From Xanthostigma xanthostigma (lineage: Eukaryota; Arthropoda; Insecta; Raphidioptera; Raphidiidae): a stretch of 64,000 nt of DNA. The position numbers and the translations under genes were made by a program. Positions 44,761 through 55,830 of the stretch are shown here, in pieces (positions within the stretch are counted from its first letter, which is position 1; the number at the start of each line of letters is the position of its first letter). The stretch is from the NCBI GenBank assembly GCA_963575645.1, contig OY754470.1, positions 11,416,501 to 11,480,500 of the forward strand, written 5' to 3'. The notes beneath the pieces were generated by a model. The model was not told the origin of the DNA and made no database searches. It worked only from the letters and a program-made list of their open reading frames with translations.

Positions 44761-46033
44761 TTTATCATGAAACCTTCAAATGTTTCGTCCGTCACGGGTT
44801 ACTGTTTTTTCTCTCTTGGTTCTGAGTATGTTACAAGGATGAAGGAACGTCGTTCTTCTGTACGTAATACTTATCGATTACTCTATGTCGTTATGTAATA
44901 TGTATAATGTATATCCCATATAATATATGGGTAATATATCAACTGTTTACACGTATCATATTCGGCTTAGGGGTGACAGCTGTAACAATACAAAGCAAAA
45001 TGGATTTCTATCACACAATAGACAGGAACGAATGGCCTCAAGCCAAGGGTTTCTATGGTCAAATGCACACAGACAAAATATTCTTTATTATATTTCTGGA
45101 TTGCTTAAGAATCCATGATCTTCTAGTTATTTAAAATTTCATTAAAATTACTGATCTAAAAAAAACATTATATATGTACTGCAGATTTATGACCTGATAA
45201 ATATATCCCACATTCAGTTTTATAAACATATGAGTTAGAGTTGAAATTTTTTATATAACATGAATTAAGTAAAATTTAATTTAATTTTATATATATTACA
45301 CAATTGTAGTGGCTACCAAATAATCTGTCTATTATTTGTTTCAATTTAACTATTAATACCAAAGAATCATTGGGTGGCTGGTTTAAAGAATAAAACTGTC
45401 ATATAATTTGAAATTAATTGCACTAATACACTGCGAGGATAAAGATCCCTTAAAATATGTCACTTGCTCATTAATATTTGAGTGAGTAGTTTAAGTACAA
45501 AACCGTGGCTGGTTAAGAATGCATGTCTGGAAACTTCATGAATGACGAATGTCTCTGCTCATCAGTGTTATTACGTTGGATTTGAACGAATATGAAGAAG
45601 ACTGCGCCCAAGTATTCGTTAAACAAAGATCTTAAATGAAAACTCAGTTAAAGATCTTTAGCGAAACTACTAAGCAAAATATTTGTTAGTAAATAAAGTT
45701 ATTAAGTGTAAATAAATGAAAGCGTTTTGTTTTATTTCATTTTAAATGTGTAATATTATTTTACGCCAAGTAATGATCAAATCTATTAATATAATCGATT
45801 GGGCGAGAACATGATGATAAAATTCCCTTATAATAATTAATCAATGTTTCTGTTACCAGTTTGAGTATGTTATTGGGGTTTGGATAAGGAATGAGTAACT
45901 GAAAAAGTAATCCTGCCGTTTGAATTACTCAATAATAATTGTATGAGTACTAAAAGTATTGAAGACTAACTTTCAGACATTCTGTCGTTAGTATTTGTAT
46001 GACGAAACCTAGTATAAATTACAACTGTGAATT
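44761..46033. other. No supported gene
   Basis: AT-rich. Two overlapping plus-strand frames at 44907-45134 and 44927-45118 read the same DNA in different frames; neither is recognisable. The right part (about 45880-46041) is the left flank of the hAT insertion. Confidence 0.4.
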
Positions 46034-46041
46034 CTTGTGAC

Positions 46042-46810
46042 TAGAGAATACAATCCCGGGATCCCGAATCTCGGGATCCCGGCCGTTTTCTGGCCCCGAA
46101 AATCCCGGGATCGTACTTGGCTAATCTCGGGATTTTCGGGATTGCTAAAAACAGATCTATTTTGCATTCCGTAATCCGTTGCGCCTTGACAATTACCTTT
46201 CCTAGATTATATTAATATTATTTATTACATAACGACAAAAAACAATCCTTAAATACGCGGTACGATATGTAAGAATATGAAATCTCCAGATCCTGAAGTA
46301 CAAGTACAAAATGAATCGGGGTTGGCAAATAGTAGATATTAGACGTGAAATAAGCCTGTTCTAAAATGGAGGAGCTCGTGGATATCACTTAGAAACAGCA
46401 TTATAAGTATCTATTGTCTATTCCTCCAACGAGCGCAGAACCTTATCGAGCGTTTTCAGCTTATGTTGGCAATAAACTACGAAGCAGGCTTGGAAGTCAA
46501 ACATTGGTTGCTTTGATATTTCTGCGATTGTATTTTCTAAATTCTAAATAGTTTTTTTGTATTGTCTTTTTGATTTCTTGCAAAAGTAAAGTTTTTTTTG
46601 CTTTGTCTATTTGATTTTCTTACTATATTGTGATTTGTGTTGTGCAACGATTTTAAAAACATTTTTTAAGAAATTACTCAAGTTTTTTTCATTTGAGTCC
46701 AATTAGAAACCACATAGTGTAATCCCGGGATAGCCCCGGGATCCCGGGATTACGCATTAAAAATCCCGTATTCCCGGGATTAAAAAACATTCTCGGGATT
46801 GTTTTCTCTA
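46042..46810 (+). mobile_element. hAT element with 8-bp target duplication
   Basis: The ends TAGAGAATACAATCCCGGGA and, reversed, TAGAGAAAACAATCCCGAG form short terminal inverted repeats. CTTGTGAC flanks both sides (46034-46041 and 46811-46818), the 8-bp duplication typical of hAT. Subterminal regions are packed with ATCCCGGGAT words. At 769 bp it is far shorter than a full hAT element, but it retains the transposase C-terminus (46396-46551). Confidence 0.92.
46396..46551 (+). pseudogene. hAT transposase C-terminal dimerisation domain
   Basis: An uninterrupted 51-codon frame ends at TAG 46549-46551 and reads QHYKYLLSIPPTSAEPYRAF, then SAYVGNKLRSRLGSQTLVAL and IFLRLYFLNSK. L-L-S-I-P-x-T-S-A-x-x-x-R-x-F-S, then K-L-R-x-R-L-x-x-x-T-L-x-A-L-x-F-L-R is the signature of the hAT dimerisation domain. 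Upstream, the BED zinc finger and catalytic core are absent, and stops precede the frame near 46389. The domain is free of stops although the rest of the protein is gone. Confidence 0.88.
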
Positions 46811-46818
46811 CTTGTGAC

Positions 46819-47157
46819 CCAGTGGTATTGAGCCATTGAGGACTGACTTTGCGACAATCTGTCAGTTACTCGTCAATGTTTGAGTGACCGGTTTGAGTTA
46901 TGAATATGAAGTACCGTTGTGTGTCTGGTTGTGAGTGGGTAACTGGAAGCGTGACCCAATCTGAAGCCGATTGTACGAGCGCACAATGTGTTGTGGACAG
47001 GTTGTCAAGCACTCAAGCATCGCGCGTCGACGGTTCGGAGTATAAATTGGATTCTAATGCCGACACCAACGTTTGTGCTACCAGTTTGAGAGATACTCTC
47101 TGTATAAAGCAACCTTCGTCAATGACACTTGAATAATGTAAATAATCTATTCCTACC
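46819..47157 (+). other. Unassigned 78-codon frame (46900-47136)
   Basis: ATG at 46900 opens a frame beginning MNMKYRCVSGCEWVTG with several cysteines and ordinary codon use, ending at TAA 47134-47136. It is longer and less AT-biased than most frames here. No signal peptide, domain or homologue is evident. Its DNA was contiguous with 45880-46041 before the hAT insertion. I would not call it a gene without transcript data. Confidence 0.25.
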
Positions 47158-47195
47158 TATATAAAACAGCCGACCCGTCTTTTATACAGTTGTGG
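47158..47195 (+). promoter_or_regulatory. TATA box and initiator at canonical spacing
   Basis: TATATAAAACAGCC places TATAAA at 47160-47165. ATACAGTTGT provides an ACAGTT initiator with its A at 47188, 28 bp downstream, the normal insect TATA-to-start spacing. AATAAA polyadenylation-type hexamers follow at 47271 and 47298. No coding exon is recognisable downstream; ATGGCGCCTAAC at 47409 runs into a possible GTAGGT donor. A chance match is possible in AT-rich DNA. Confidence 0.35.
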
Positions 47196-47608
47196 TGTGA
47201 GACAGAAGCTGAAATCGCCACTGTTTTGACGCTACACAAAGACGGAGTAATCGCTTCATGACACGAGAAAGGAATAAAGATTGATGGTGCCAAATAAAAA
47301 TTGTAGTTACGTGTTTCATTTGACACGTTTCTTTTTTGTGTTCAAAAATATTGTCTTAACATTTTTCACTTAAATTTTGTTAAAAACTAGTTTTAACTCA
47401 TCCAAGAATGGCGCCTAACAAAAGTAGGTACTCGTTTTTGGCACTATTATTATCTATCTCCTGATCGTTTTATTACTTATTTTCCCAGATGATAAACAAA
47501 TAAAAAATGGAAACACGATTTCTCGTTTAGGTGGTAGGTATCATTCAAAATAGCCAAAAAGAATGAAAATCTCACAAGAAAACAAAATCACAGACATAGC
47601 TCTATTAA

Positions 47609-47645
47609 TCAATAAATAAAATTATAGACCAATTTTTCAGACAAA
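47609..47645 (-). mobile_element. Penelope-like repeat (family A), left piece
   Basis: AATAAATAAAATTATAGACC then AATTTTTCAGAC matches the family A end. It is cut at 47646 by the TA-flanked element that follows; its continuation is at 48996. Confidence 0.65.
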
Positions 47646-48118
47646 TACAAGGTGTCCCATTAAGAATGGGACATAGAACAACCGCAGATTCTCCAATTCA
47701 AAATAAAACGATTAAGCGAAATATGCTTAGATAAAATGTTACTCGTTTCCGAAATACGGGGTGTTGAAGTTGAAAACTGAAAAATTATTAATATCCATAA
47801 TTTTTTTAATACACCGAATTTTACTCAAATCGGCACAATTGTTAAATATCATAAAATGCACCTAACAATAAAAAAATTAGTTCAGTACGCTCTACCAGTG
47901 GCGTACGGCAGGAGTAAGTAATGCTTGTACCCCTTCTAAATGTTACGCCGCTCTCTAAATTTTAATTTTCACCATAATTTTAATTTTTTTGATATTTTCT
48001 AAGTCAATAATGTACACTTGTTAGTTTGTTGTAAAGTCATTGGTTTTCGAGATATTCGCAGTTTTTTTAAGACAAAATTGTAAAAATGAATATTATTAAT
48101 AAAATACAAATAATAAAA

Positions 48119-48327
48119 TATAGTTTAAAAAAAACTAAAAAACACGCTTTATATCGGACTAAAAAGTAAAAAATAATTGTTTTAAAATAAGCTTAAAAAG
48201 CGTGGGGCGCTTTGTTCCACATTTTCGTACATCGAGCGCCCAACGCTTTTTAAGCTTATTTTAAAACAATTATTTTTTACTTTTTAGTCCGATATAAAGC
48301 GTGTTTTTTAGTTTTTTTTAAACTATA
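48119..48327. repeat. Second-order palindrome inside the fold-back element
   Basis: Arms of about 93 bp pair almost perfectly: TAGTTTAAAAAAAACTAAAA, ACACGCTTTATATCGGACTA, AAATAATTGTTTTAAAATAA, GCTTAAAAAGCGTGGGGCGC and their reverse complements, around a loop of about 20 bp. Confidence 0.88.
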
Positions 48328-48350
48328 TTTTATTTTTCACTTTTTAGTTT

Positions 48351-48649
48351 GAGGATCTATAAAAGAATTTATTAATCCTGGGGGTCCTAATAAGGATAAT
48401 GGGAAACTGTTATCAAATTATTGCATTGTCATCGGTCCTTGATACGTATGCAAAGTTTCAAATTAATCAGACTTCGGGAAATTGGTGAAAATAAAGCGTT
48501 TACTACAGAGGATCTATAAATTAATCCTGGGGGTCCTAATAAGGATAATGGGAAACTGTTATCAAATTATTGCATTGTCATCGGTCCTTGATACGTATGC
48601 AAAGTTTCAAATTAATCAGACTTCGGGAAATTGGTGAAAATTATGCTCA
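48351..48649 (+). repeat. About 150-bp direct repeat, two units
   Basis: GAGGATCTATAAA, TTAATCCTGGGGGTCCTAAT, AAGGATAATGGGAAACTGTT, TTGATACGTATGCAAAGTTT and TCAGACTTCGGGAAATTGG occur in unit 1 (48351-48507) and again from 48508. Unit 1 has 8 extra bases near its start. Confidence 0.88.
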
Positions 48650-48995
48650 AAGATTCCGTTACATACTTACAACCCAAACTAATATAAAGCGTTTAAAAAG
48701 TACATGTCTATCTATCTTTAACTGCGAATATCTCGAAAACCAATGACTTTACAACAAACTAACAAGTGTACATTATTGACTTAGAAAATATCAAAAAAAT
48801 TAAAATTATAGTCAAAATTAAAATTTAGACAGCGGCGTAACATTTAGAAGGGGTACAAGCATTACTTACTCCTGCCGTACGCCACTGCGGTAGAGCGAGT
48901 AACATTTTATCTAAGCATACTTCGCCTAATCGTTTTATTTTGAATTGGAGAATCTGCGGTTGTTCTATGTCCCATTCTTAATGGGACACCCTGTA

Positions 48996-49260
48996 TATTA
49001 ACAAAAAATAAATAATTAATATATTTACGTTTCGGTCTGGATTTGGATCTTCTTCAGAAATATTTAATATAAAAAAAGAATTAGAATCTACTTATTTTAC
49101 AACAGAATTAAGATTGAATTTTGTAAATAATTTTTTGAAAAATAAGAAAAATTTATTTTTCTTAATTTTCAAAAAATTGTTGTTGATTATTATAATTATT
49201 ATATTATTATTATTGTGACCACACATATCACACCATATAAAAAGCATTCTGAAATTTTAA
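48996..49260 (-). mobile_element. Penelope-like repeat (family A), right piece
   Basis: After the inserted element the repeat resumes with TATTAACAAAAAATAAATAA. It carries ACGTTTCGGTCTGGATTTGG ATCTTCTTCAG (49027-49057), which on the minus strand is CTGAAGAAGATCCAAATC, then a decayed stem and GAAACGT. AATCTACTTATTTTACAACA beyond it matches 33842. Confidence 0.65.
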
Positions 49261-49759
49261 ATAAATTCTGCTCGAAAAATAATTGATCGATTAAAAAGAT
49301 ATTTTTCCCAAAATGTGTATACATGTATGATCAAAATTTAGCTTGAAAAGCGGTCTTTGTCTATGTAGAACAATCAGTTGTTTTTGTGTGAGTACAATCT
49401 AATGTTCTACAGGGAGTTTGAATATGATATGACTGCTCCTGATGTATATGGAAAGTGTAAATTATTATATGATCACAATCTAATTAAGGTCATTGTCAAA
49501 TCAATTTTTTTGACAATCCTTTCTGCAACGCAGCAATAATGTTTCGGACCTATTATTTCAAAATGTATCACAACTTTGATAATAATTATTAGTTCTACCA
49601 GTAAGTACTTGATAAAGTCGCAATAAAACGGTCGTTGACAAAAATTTATTTTGTTATCTATTGTCAAAATTTTTTTAGTAGGTACAAATTGCAAAAAATA
49701 AATAAGTTGGAAAAACTATACAGCAAAAAAAAAACTCGGAGTTTTATATAGACAGCGTA

Positions 49760-49956
49760 CCTATACACGTATTGTGATAGTATAGTGCTAACAGCTCCCG
49801 AGGGTCCAGTCTGTATCCTGGAAACGTCGGCGAGCATGGTCGACAGGAGGGTCATCATGTACATGTATCCCGTAACAGAGTGCACCAGTATCTGAACCTC
49901 TGACCTCCACTTGCTACCACCGCTTCACTTCCGCCGCTCGCTAGTCTATATTTATA
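49760..49956 (-). promoter_or_regulatory. TATA-containing GC-rich block, possible first exon
   Basis: On the minus strand CGCTATAAATATAGACTAGC has TATAAATA at 49956-49949. About 30 bp on lies AAGTGAAG, a weak initiator, in GC-rich sequence. From ATG 49864 the frame reads MYMMTLLSTMLADVSRI then QTGPSGAVSTILSQY, and a possible donor TATAG|GTACGC follows near 49767. Composition contrasts strongly with the flanks. No downstream exon is recognised on the minus strand, and the peptide resembles no family I know. It could equally be an element fragment. Confidence 0.3.
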
Positions 49957-50039
49957 GCGGATCAATAAAAAAAAACTAAGTCAAACGACAAACACTAATC
50001 CAGACACACCTGATAATGGAATTGAAAAGCACTGCCATA

Positions 50040-50530
50040 TCTAATATATAAAATTCTCGTGTCACAGTTTTCGTTGCCATACTCCTCCGAAACGGCTTGA
50101 CCGATTTTGATGAAATTTTTTGTGCTTATCCGGTATCTATGAGAATCGGCCAACATCTATTTTTCATCCCCCTAAATGTTAGGGGTAGTCCACCCCTAAA
50201 TATTTTTTTTTATTTTTTAGACAAAATTTTTAATTTCTATTTTTTTATGATACAACATACAAAAATACATACAATCCTCAATTTTCACCCTTCTACGATC
50301 AACCCTTATTTTTTAATAGCCATTTTAGTAATTTAATCATTTTTCCTCTCCGGTCGAAAACTGATCAATCGTCATTTTATTAGTTATCCCCGCCAGATGT
50401 CTACAGGTGTCACTTCGCCAACATCTATTTTTCATCCCCCTAAATGTTAGGGGTAGTCCACCCCTAAATTTTTTTTCTTCCTTCCCCATTCGTTCTTTTG
50501 CACCCGGGTGAAACCGGGCGGGACCGCTAG
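50040..50530 (+). mobile_element. Complete non-autonomous Helitron (491 bp)
   Basis: A|TCTAATATATAAAATTCTCG TGTCAC at the start and ACCGGGCGGGACCGCTAG|T at the end satisfy the Helitron boundary exactly. CACCCGGGTGAAACCGGGCG just before the end is the GC-rich hairpin region. GCCAACATCTATTTTTCATC then CCCCTAAATGTTAGGGGTAG occurs twice (about 50148-50190 and 50417-50465). The frame at 50097-50336 is read from this repeat. Confidence 0.9.
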
Positions 50531-50779
50531 TAAAAATATAAAAATGTATTTATTTTTAAGACTTTTTATGACGAAAAAATTGCCAAGATCCAAGTTCAAG
50601 TCCTCTGAAAAATTCAAGTTCATATTTTGATATTAACAGTTATAAAAAAAAACTTTCTAAGACAAGTTTTCGTTGAAATGTACTAAAAAGGAAAAAAATA
50701 ATTTTTAATAATTTAGGTTCATAGTTATAAAGGCGTTGACTGTAATATCTACACCTAAATTATCAAAAAAACATTTTTT

Positions 50780-51480
50780 GACGTGATAACGTCTTATAAA
50801 TTGATGAATTACCAATATTATAAATTGATAAAACACCGGCTGCATGTACGAAAAAGTGTAACGTAACGTTCCTAACGTTCCTAACGTTCGTAACGCGTAA
50901 CGCATAACGCATAACGCGTAACTTTCCGCCTGACCCTGTGCGTGCTTTTTGCTAATTTCTCGCTCAATTTAAATCAGATCGGTTTGAAACCAGTCTTAAA
51001 CGAAAGAGGAGAACATTTTACATAGATTTCGTATAACAGAATTTGCCTAAACAGTTTTTTTATACAAATTTATATAGAAAAATATTTTATACTTTATATA
51101 GAAAAATAGCTGTATAAATGCATTGTTGTCTATTGCATGGCGCGCGCGCGACGCGGTCGGTCGTCTTTGTTTGCCGTACATGGAAATTAGAAAATAACGT
51201 ATGTCTTGTCTTAACATGAAAACGGCTGCATTTCTAATGTTTATTTTTTGACATTAGTATTTTGTGATTTGCAAAGCCTTCTAAGTTAAGTATTGGAATA
51301 ACTAATTATTATTAGAACATAATACTTTGTAAGTTGCAAACGTCACTTTTGACATTTCTTATCATTCCGACACCAAGGATAAGCTGATTGAAACCAAATT
51401 TTGGGAGGTTTAGGTTATGTATTACGGAATACGTTATCACGTAAAACTATCGTCCGTAAACCGACTTTACAGACAACCAA
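50780..51480 (-). mobile_element. MITE-GATA copy 4 (701 bp)
   Basis: Reverse orientation of copy 1. It shares the internal GCGACGCGGTCGGTCGTCTT, AACATGAAAACGGCTGCAT and CAAACGTCACTTTTGACATT, not just the ends. It has a GCGCGCGCG expansion near 51143 and its own AACGTTC array. Where copy 1 has over 250 bp of family S sequence, this copy keeps only CCAAATTTTGGGAGG. Either copy 4 lost it or copy 1 gained it. Confidence 0.85.
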
Positions 51481-52555
51481 TTTTTTTAGTGAATTTCAAT
51501 AAGTAAAAGCTCATCTTTTACTTTACTAATAATGTTTTATTTTGTTTTTTTTTTTGTCTTTCAAAACTTTTACACTCAAAACATTAATTTATTAACTCCT
51601 GCGATTATCCTGCGATTTAATTCTAATAACGACTGAATAATGTAGGTATTATTATTGGGAATACATATGCGTACAAAATTTCAAATCGATCGGATATGTG
51701 GTGACCGCCATCTTGGGTATATAATGACGCTTATATATTATTCCTCTCGTCAAACTCTGTCATTTGATACCTAAGTCAAAAATGTTGTGAATAAAAAGGT
51801 AATCCACAATCTTGGGACGTCCGCCATATTCATTTATGTATTGTCACTCTGTGAAAAATTTCACAGCTCCAGTTTAATCGCATCTAGACGAAATTGTAAC
51901 GTTTTGTTTTGTTAGGACGTTATTTGTGAAGAAATTATAAGTTACTTTATATTATTTTAGTGTTTTATTTAAGACGCAATGTAAGTATTATAAATTATTA
52001 TTAAAATTATTTAAATATTAAAACGTTTACTTCTAGATGCCAGAATGCTTTTATTATTGTAATGTATCTTGTGAAGCCATTTTATTTTGGAAATATATCA
52101 GAATAAATGAATACTTTAGTAATGAATTTCTGATATCCAAATAATGGTACAAGTTGTTTTAAGTTTGAAATATGAGAAAGAACTGCCAAAAGTATTTTAG
52201 TACAATTAAAAATTTGTAATTTGTTAAGACCTTGACAAGGTCGCAAATGAATTCAGTTAACTAATAATTATTGAACGTTAAGTAATCACCAACGATGATT
52301 CTCGATTTTAGTCTTTTTTGACAAAAATTTTATATTGAAATTTTAATAATTATATATGTTAACATAATACAAAATTTGTATATGTTACAAAATTTTTATT
52401 ACAAGATTTGATCCAAACTGGCACACTGACAAACAACAGCAAGTTAAATAAAAACTTGTAAAAAATATAATAAAATTCAACTTTTAAATAATCGTTCTTT
52501 ATCGATTCTTACCCTACTCAAGCGGTCAAACAATCATGTTAGCGCGCAAGTATAG
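51481..52555. other. No gene; retroelement-like tail near 51665-51720
   Basis: ACAAAATTTCAAATCGATCG and GTGGTGACCGCCATCTTGG resemble noncoding retroelement sequence. The rest is AT-rich without structure. Confidence 0.4.
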
Positions 52556-52558
52556 AAT

Positions 52559-52608
52559 AGGGGGGGGGGGCAAAGGTAAGATTTTTTATAAGGGGGGCGT
52601 TAGTATAC
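52559..52608. repeat. Poly(G) tracts
   Basis: A run of twelve or so G residues (52560-52571) and a further AAGGGGGGCG near 52590 stand out in AT-rich DNA. They may mark an element edge or a region prone to sequencing error. Confidence 0.6.
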
Positions 52609-52796
52609 AAAGTGTGGAAACCGCTGCACTTAACAACTACTGCCATTCAAAAAAGTGACCTAAGAAAGTTGATTTTTCTGATGCCATAGGGCATAGATAA
52701 ATTAGAAATGTTCCATTCTTCAATTATTAAAAATAGCGATCGTGAATATTTCCTATATTTTTAGTATTTTAATTAAGATCTCTATATTATTATAAG

Positions 52797-52820
52797 TATA
52801 TATATATATATATATATATT
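52797..52820. repeat. (TA)n microsatellite
   Basis: About eleven TA units, flanked on both sides by a TATTATTATAAGTATA duplicate. Confidence 0.9.
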
Positions 52821-52982
52821 ATTATAAGTATAGTGTATAAGTATAAGTTAGTGTGACCTGTGCGAATTATTCGCACTAAATAAGTATAATAATTATCACT
52901 TTAAGAAAACTATTTTTTAAATATGATTGCAGGTATTCAATTCGTTTCTAATTTTGCACACTGCTTATAACGTTCTTCTTTT

Positions 52983-53275
52983 TGTTGTATTACAATATGA
53001 AGCTCAGATGACAGATCGAAGAAATATTTTACTAAAATTGTCATATAGAGGCGCAAGTAGCAAAAGCGTTGAGCTAAGCCAGATGGCATCATGCAGCATT
53101 GCTGTGACGTTGTTCAGCGTTGCTCGCTGTTTGAAAATTAAAACCATCAGATGGCAGTATGCAGTATTGTGTCTGTTGTATTACAATATGAAGGTCAGAT
53201 GACAGATCGAAGTGTTGACGTTGTTTCAAAATTAAAGCCTTTAGATGGCAGACGTTGTCCATCGTTGCTGTATTT
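52983..53275 (+). repeat. Imperfect 187-bp direct repeat
   Basis: TTGTATTACAATATGAAG(C/G)TCAGATGACAGATCGAAG is seen at 52984 and again at 53171 as TTGTATTACAATATGAAGGT. AAAATTAAAACCATCAGATGG and AAAATTAAAGCCTTTAGATGG also repeat at the same offset, and GCAGTATGCAG/GCATCATGCAG words recur. The frame at 52927-53202 crosses the first unit and shows no known domain. Confidence 0.65.
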
Positions 53276-54091
53276 TAATTAATTTACAAAAACAAAAGCA
53301 ATAATAAATTTTTTAGTTGTCGATGCCAGTAGAGCAAGCAATTATCTGTAAAATGATATATAATTTATGTGGAGAATATGTGAGGTTTTTTTCTAAAAAG
53401 GGAGGCAAACATCTTTAACCTTAGCTCAGCATTGTAAACTTAGTAATGTGGCGACCGTGTCAGGAATGAGTGATATCTCGCCGTAACAAATTGCTTTATA
53501 AGTAAACAGAATGGACACGAATTTAATAGACATTTTAAAATAAAAAGATTGTTATTTGCTGATAGTATTTTGGAAGCCGGTTCAGGTACGGATTGCATTT
53601 TCTCGAATTTTCCATAAACCCGAATGTTTGCAGTATTTTAACGGCTTTGCTGTAAAAAATAACCAATTTTAAAAACACCAAAGAGTTGTCTTGTTATTGT
53701 TATGACTATAGCAAGGCAATAAACAATACAATCGAGCACTCAAGCAAACGCCAAGTCAATTCAATGTCGCCGACAATAAATATCATTTACAACATGACTA
53801 ATCGTCCTATAAATGCTTGCATGCCAATCGATTATTTTATGTACAGAATATCAATATTGCCTTATTCGCTGTGAGCTTCCTACACTGGCACCGCCTATTG
53901 GTTCGAAAAAGGCATTTTCACTATAACTCTAATATACGAAACGTCACATGATAGAAAAAAGCAAAAATTTGCTTATTACTTAAAAATGAGACCTCCAAAT
54001 TTGCTAATTATATTGTAAATGTTGAGTAAATATAGGTATATTCTTTTAATTTCAATGTAAGTAAGCATTATTATTCATAAATAATTATTGC
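53276..54091. other. No supported gene
   Basis: AT-rich; the frame at 53686-53874 has no domain or context. Confidence 0.4.
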
Positions 54092-54525
54092 TTAAGAGTA
54101 TTCGTCCTTGCAAACACCCCCTGCACCCTTCATCTCAAATCTTTTCCCCTCGCCTAAAAACGGTTCGCGCTCTCCCGACGCTATTTTTAAAGCTAGAGGG
54201 TTCTGGTAAACGCCAAATGAAAGACAAAGAATCAGACTACAGATCCTTCAGGCGATTTTTTTGAAAAACAGTTTCGCCTACGTGTGAAATATTACGTAAC
54301 TTATTATTTTTTTCAAAAGGTTGTAAGTTTTTTCAGGAATTTTTTTTCAAAAAATTCGCCTAAAGGATCTGTAGTCTGTGTCTGATTCTTTGTCTTTCAT
54401 TTGGCGTTTCCCAGAACCCTCTAGCTTTAAAAATAGCGTCGGGAGAGCGCGAACCGTTTTTAGGCGAGGGGAAAAGATTTGAGATGAAGGGTGCAGGGGG
54501 TATTTGTAGGGACGAATAATCTTAA
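54092..54525. mobile_element. TTAA fold-back MITE, copy 2
   Basis: Same palindrome as at 12136, bounded by TTAA on both sides. The right end reads GACGAATAATCTTAA with one change from the consensus CGAATACTCTTAA. The inner right arm carries a small GTCTGT insertion near 54375. Confidence 0.82.
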
Positions 54526-55830
54526 AATTATTAGGACTATGTAACTATATGTTTATTGCTTTTATTCGAGCGACCATAAACGCAACAATTCGTTTTTGAC
54601 GTTCTCATTAAAAATACAGCATTAACGCATAAAGTCGTCACCTACAGCGCTCGCGAAACCTTCTTGAGGCTCACACCTAAAATATAGCGTACTGTTAAAA
54701 GCTACGGTTTCCGTGAATGTCCACATAATTTAAGTTGAAAACAAAAAAATAAAAATTAATCTAGAGTCGAAATATAAAAAAAGCCTGTGAAATTAATTAT
54801 AGCGGATATAATTGAAAAGTGAAATATTTTTATATGTTGGAAGTTAACTTCTAAAGGCGATACTATAAAGTTGATGGAGACTTAAGTATGTTTTGGTCAA
54901 AAATCAATAGAAACTGCAAATTCATGTTAAATGTATACTTACTTTAATTACATGCTATAAAATCCTTAAAATAAAAAAATACATCAATTTTCGATATAAA
55001 TTTTAACAAAAGATTGTTTGCCTTAGCTGTAACAATACGTTAGGGTATACAGGCTTAGGTAACATAATATTTTGTATTTGATAGATTTAATTCAAAATAA
55101 TGATTGACTTTGTAAACGTAACAAATTTCAAAACATACAACACAAAAGATCTGCAAAGAACAAAGCAAATGTTATTACAGTGTAAAGCACAAGAGAAACA
55201 GGCAATTTATTTTGACATAAAATATCACAGACCCCCTAGTCAATAGAGTCTGACTACACTGTGAGGGTATTTTGTTTGTTGCCGTCGCATCTATAGTTTG
55301 TTACGCAAGTTTGTCTGATGGTACACCTGACTGATGTCACGTTATTAATTTATTTTTTTAGTATTCCATGCAAAACGCAACACATGGAATCTCTTCGGAT
55401 TCCGTCGCAAGCAATTTTCTCTGAAACTATTTGACATAACAATTTGAAATTTGGCACGGAGATAGAGTGAGATGGTTCAAATATTGAAATACGTTAAGTA
55501 TAAAATGCTTATTAAATACATTAATTAACAAATTACATAAAAACTTAGATAAATTCCAAGCAAGAAGCTTTGAGGTTATACATAAAAACAAGAATGACAG
55601 CTGTTAGAGACTATTAGCTAAAATATAATAGGGTTGCCGTGGAAACGACATCTAAACAACAGTTGATTGGTTGTTTTTGCTTTACTACCGCACGAACTTT
55701 CCATATTGTAGCGGGTAATCCCACCAAGGAGTAAATGTCAGACTTTCTGCCTTACAATTGGTGCCGAAAGTATGCACTTTCGATTTAGGTATGAATAAAA
55801 TTATTATTCCACATATTTATCCATTCGGCC
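54526..55830. other. No supported gene
   Basis: AT-rich DNA. The patch ACCTACAGCGCTCGCGAAAC near 54640 and GAATCTCTTCGGATTCCGTC near 55388 are less AT-rich, and no gene structure could be assembled around them. Confidence 0.4.

Larger units (their letters stand above)
47648..48993. mobile_element. 1.35-kb TA-flanked fold-back element (Tc1/mariner-like ends)
   Basis: The ends CAAGGTGTCCCATTAAGAAT and, reversed, CAGGGTGTCCCATTAAGAAT begin inverted arms that remain similar for several hundred bases (ACAACCGCAGATTCTCCAAT, GTGGCGTACGGCAGGAGTAA, CAATAATGTACACTTGTTAG on both sides). TA lies directly outside both ends (47646-47647, 48994-48995). No transposase frame is present. The centre holds its own palindrome (48119-48327) and a direct repeat (48351-48649). 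The element interrupts a Penelope-like repeat. Confidence 0.85.
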
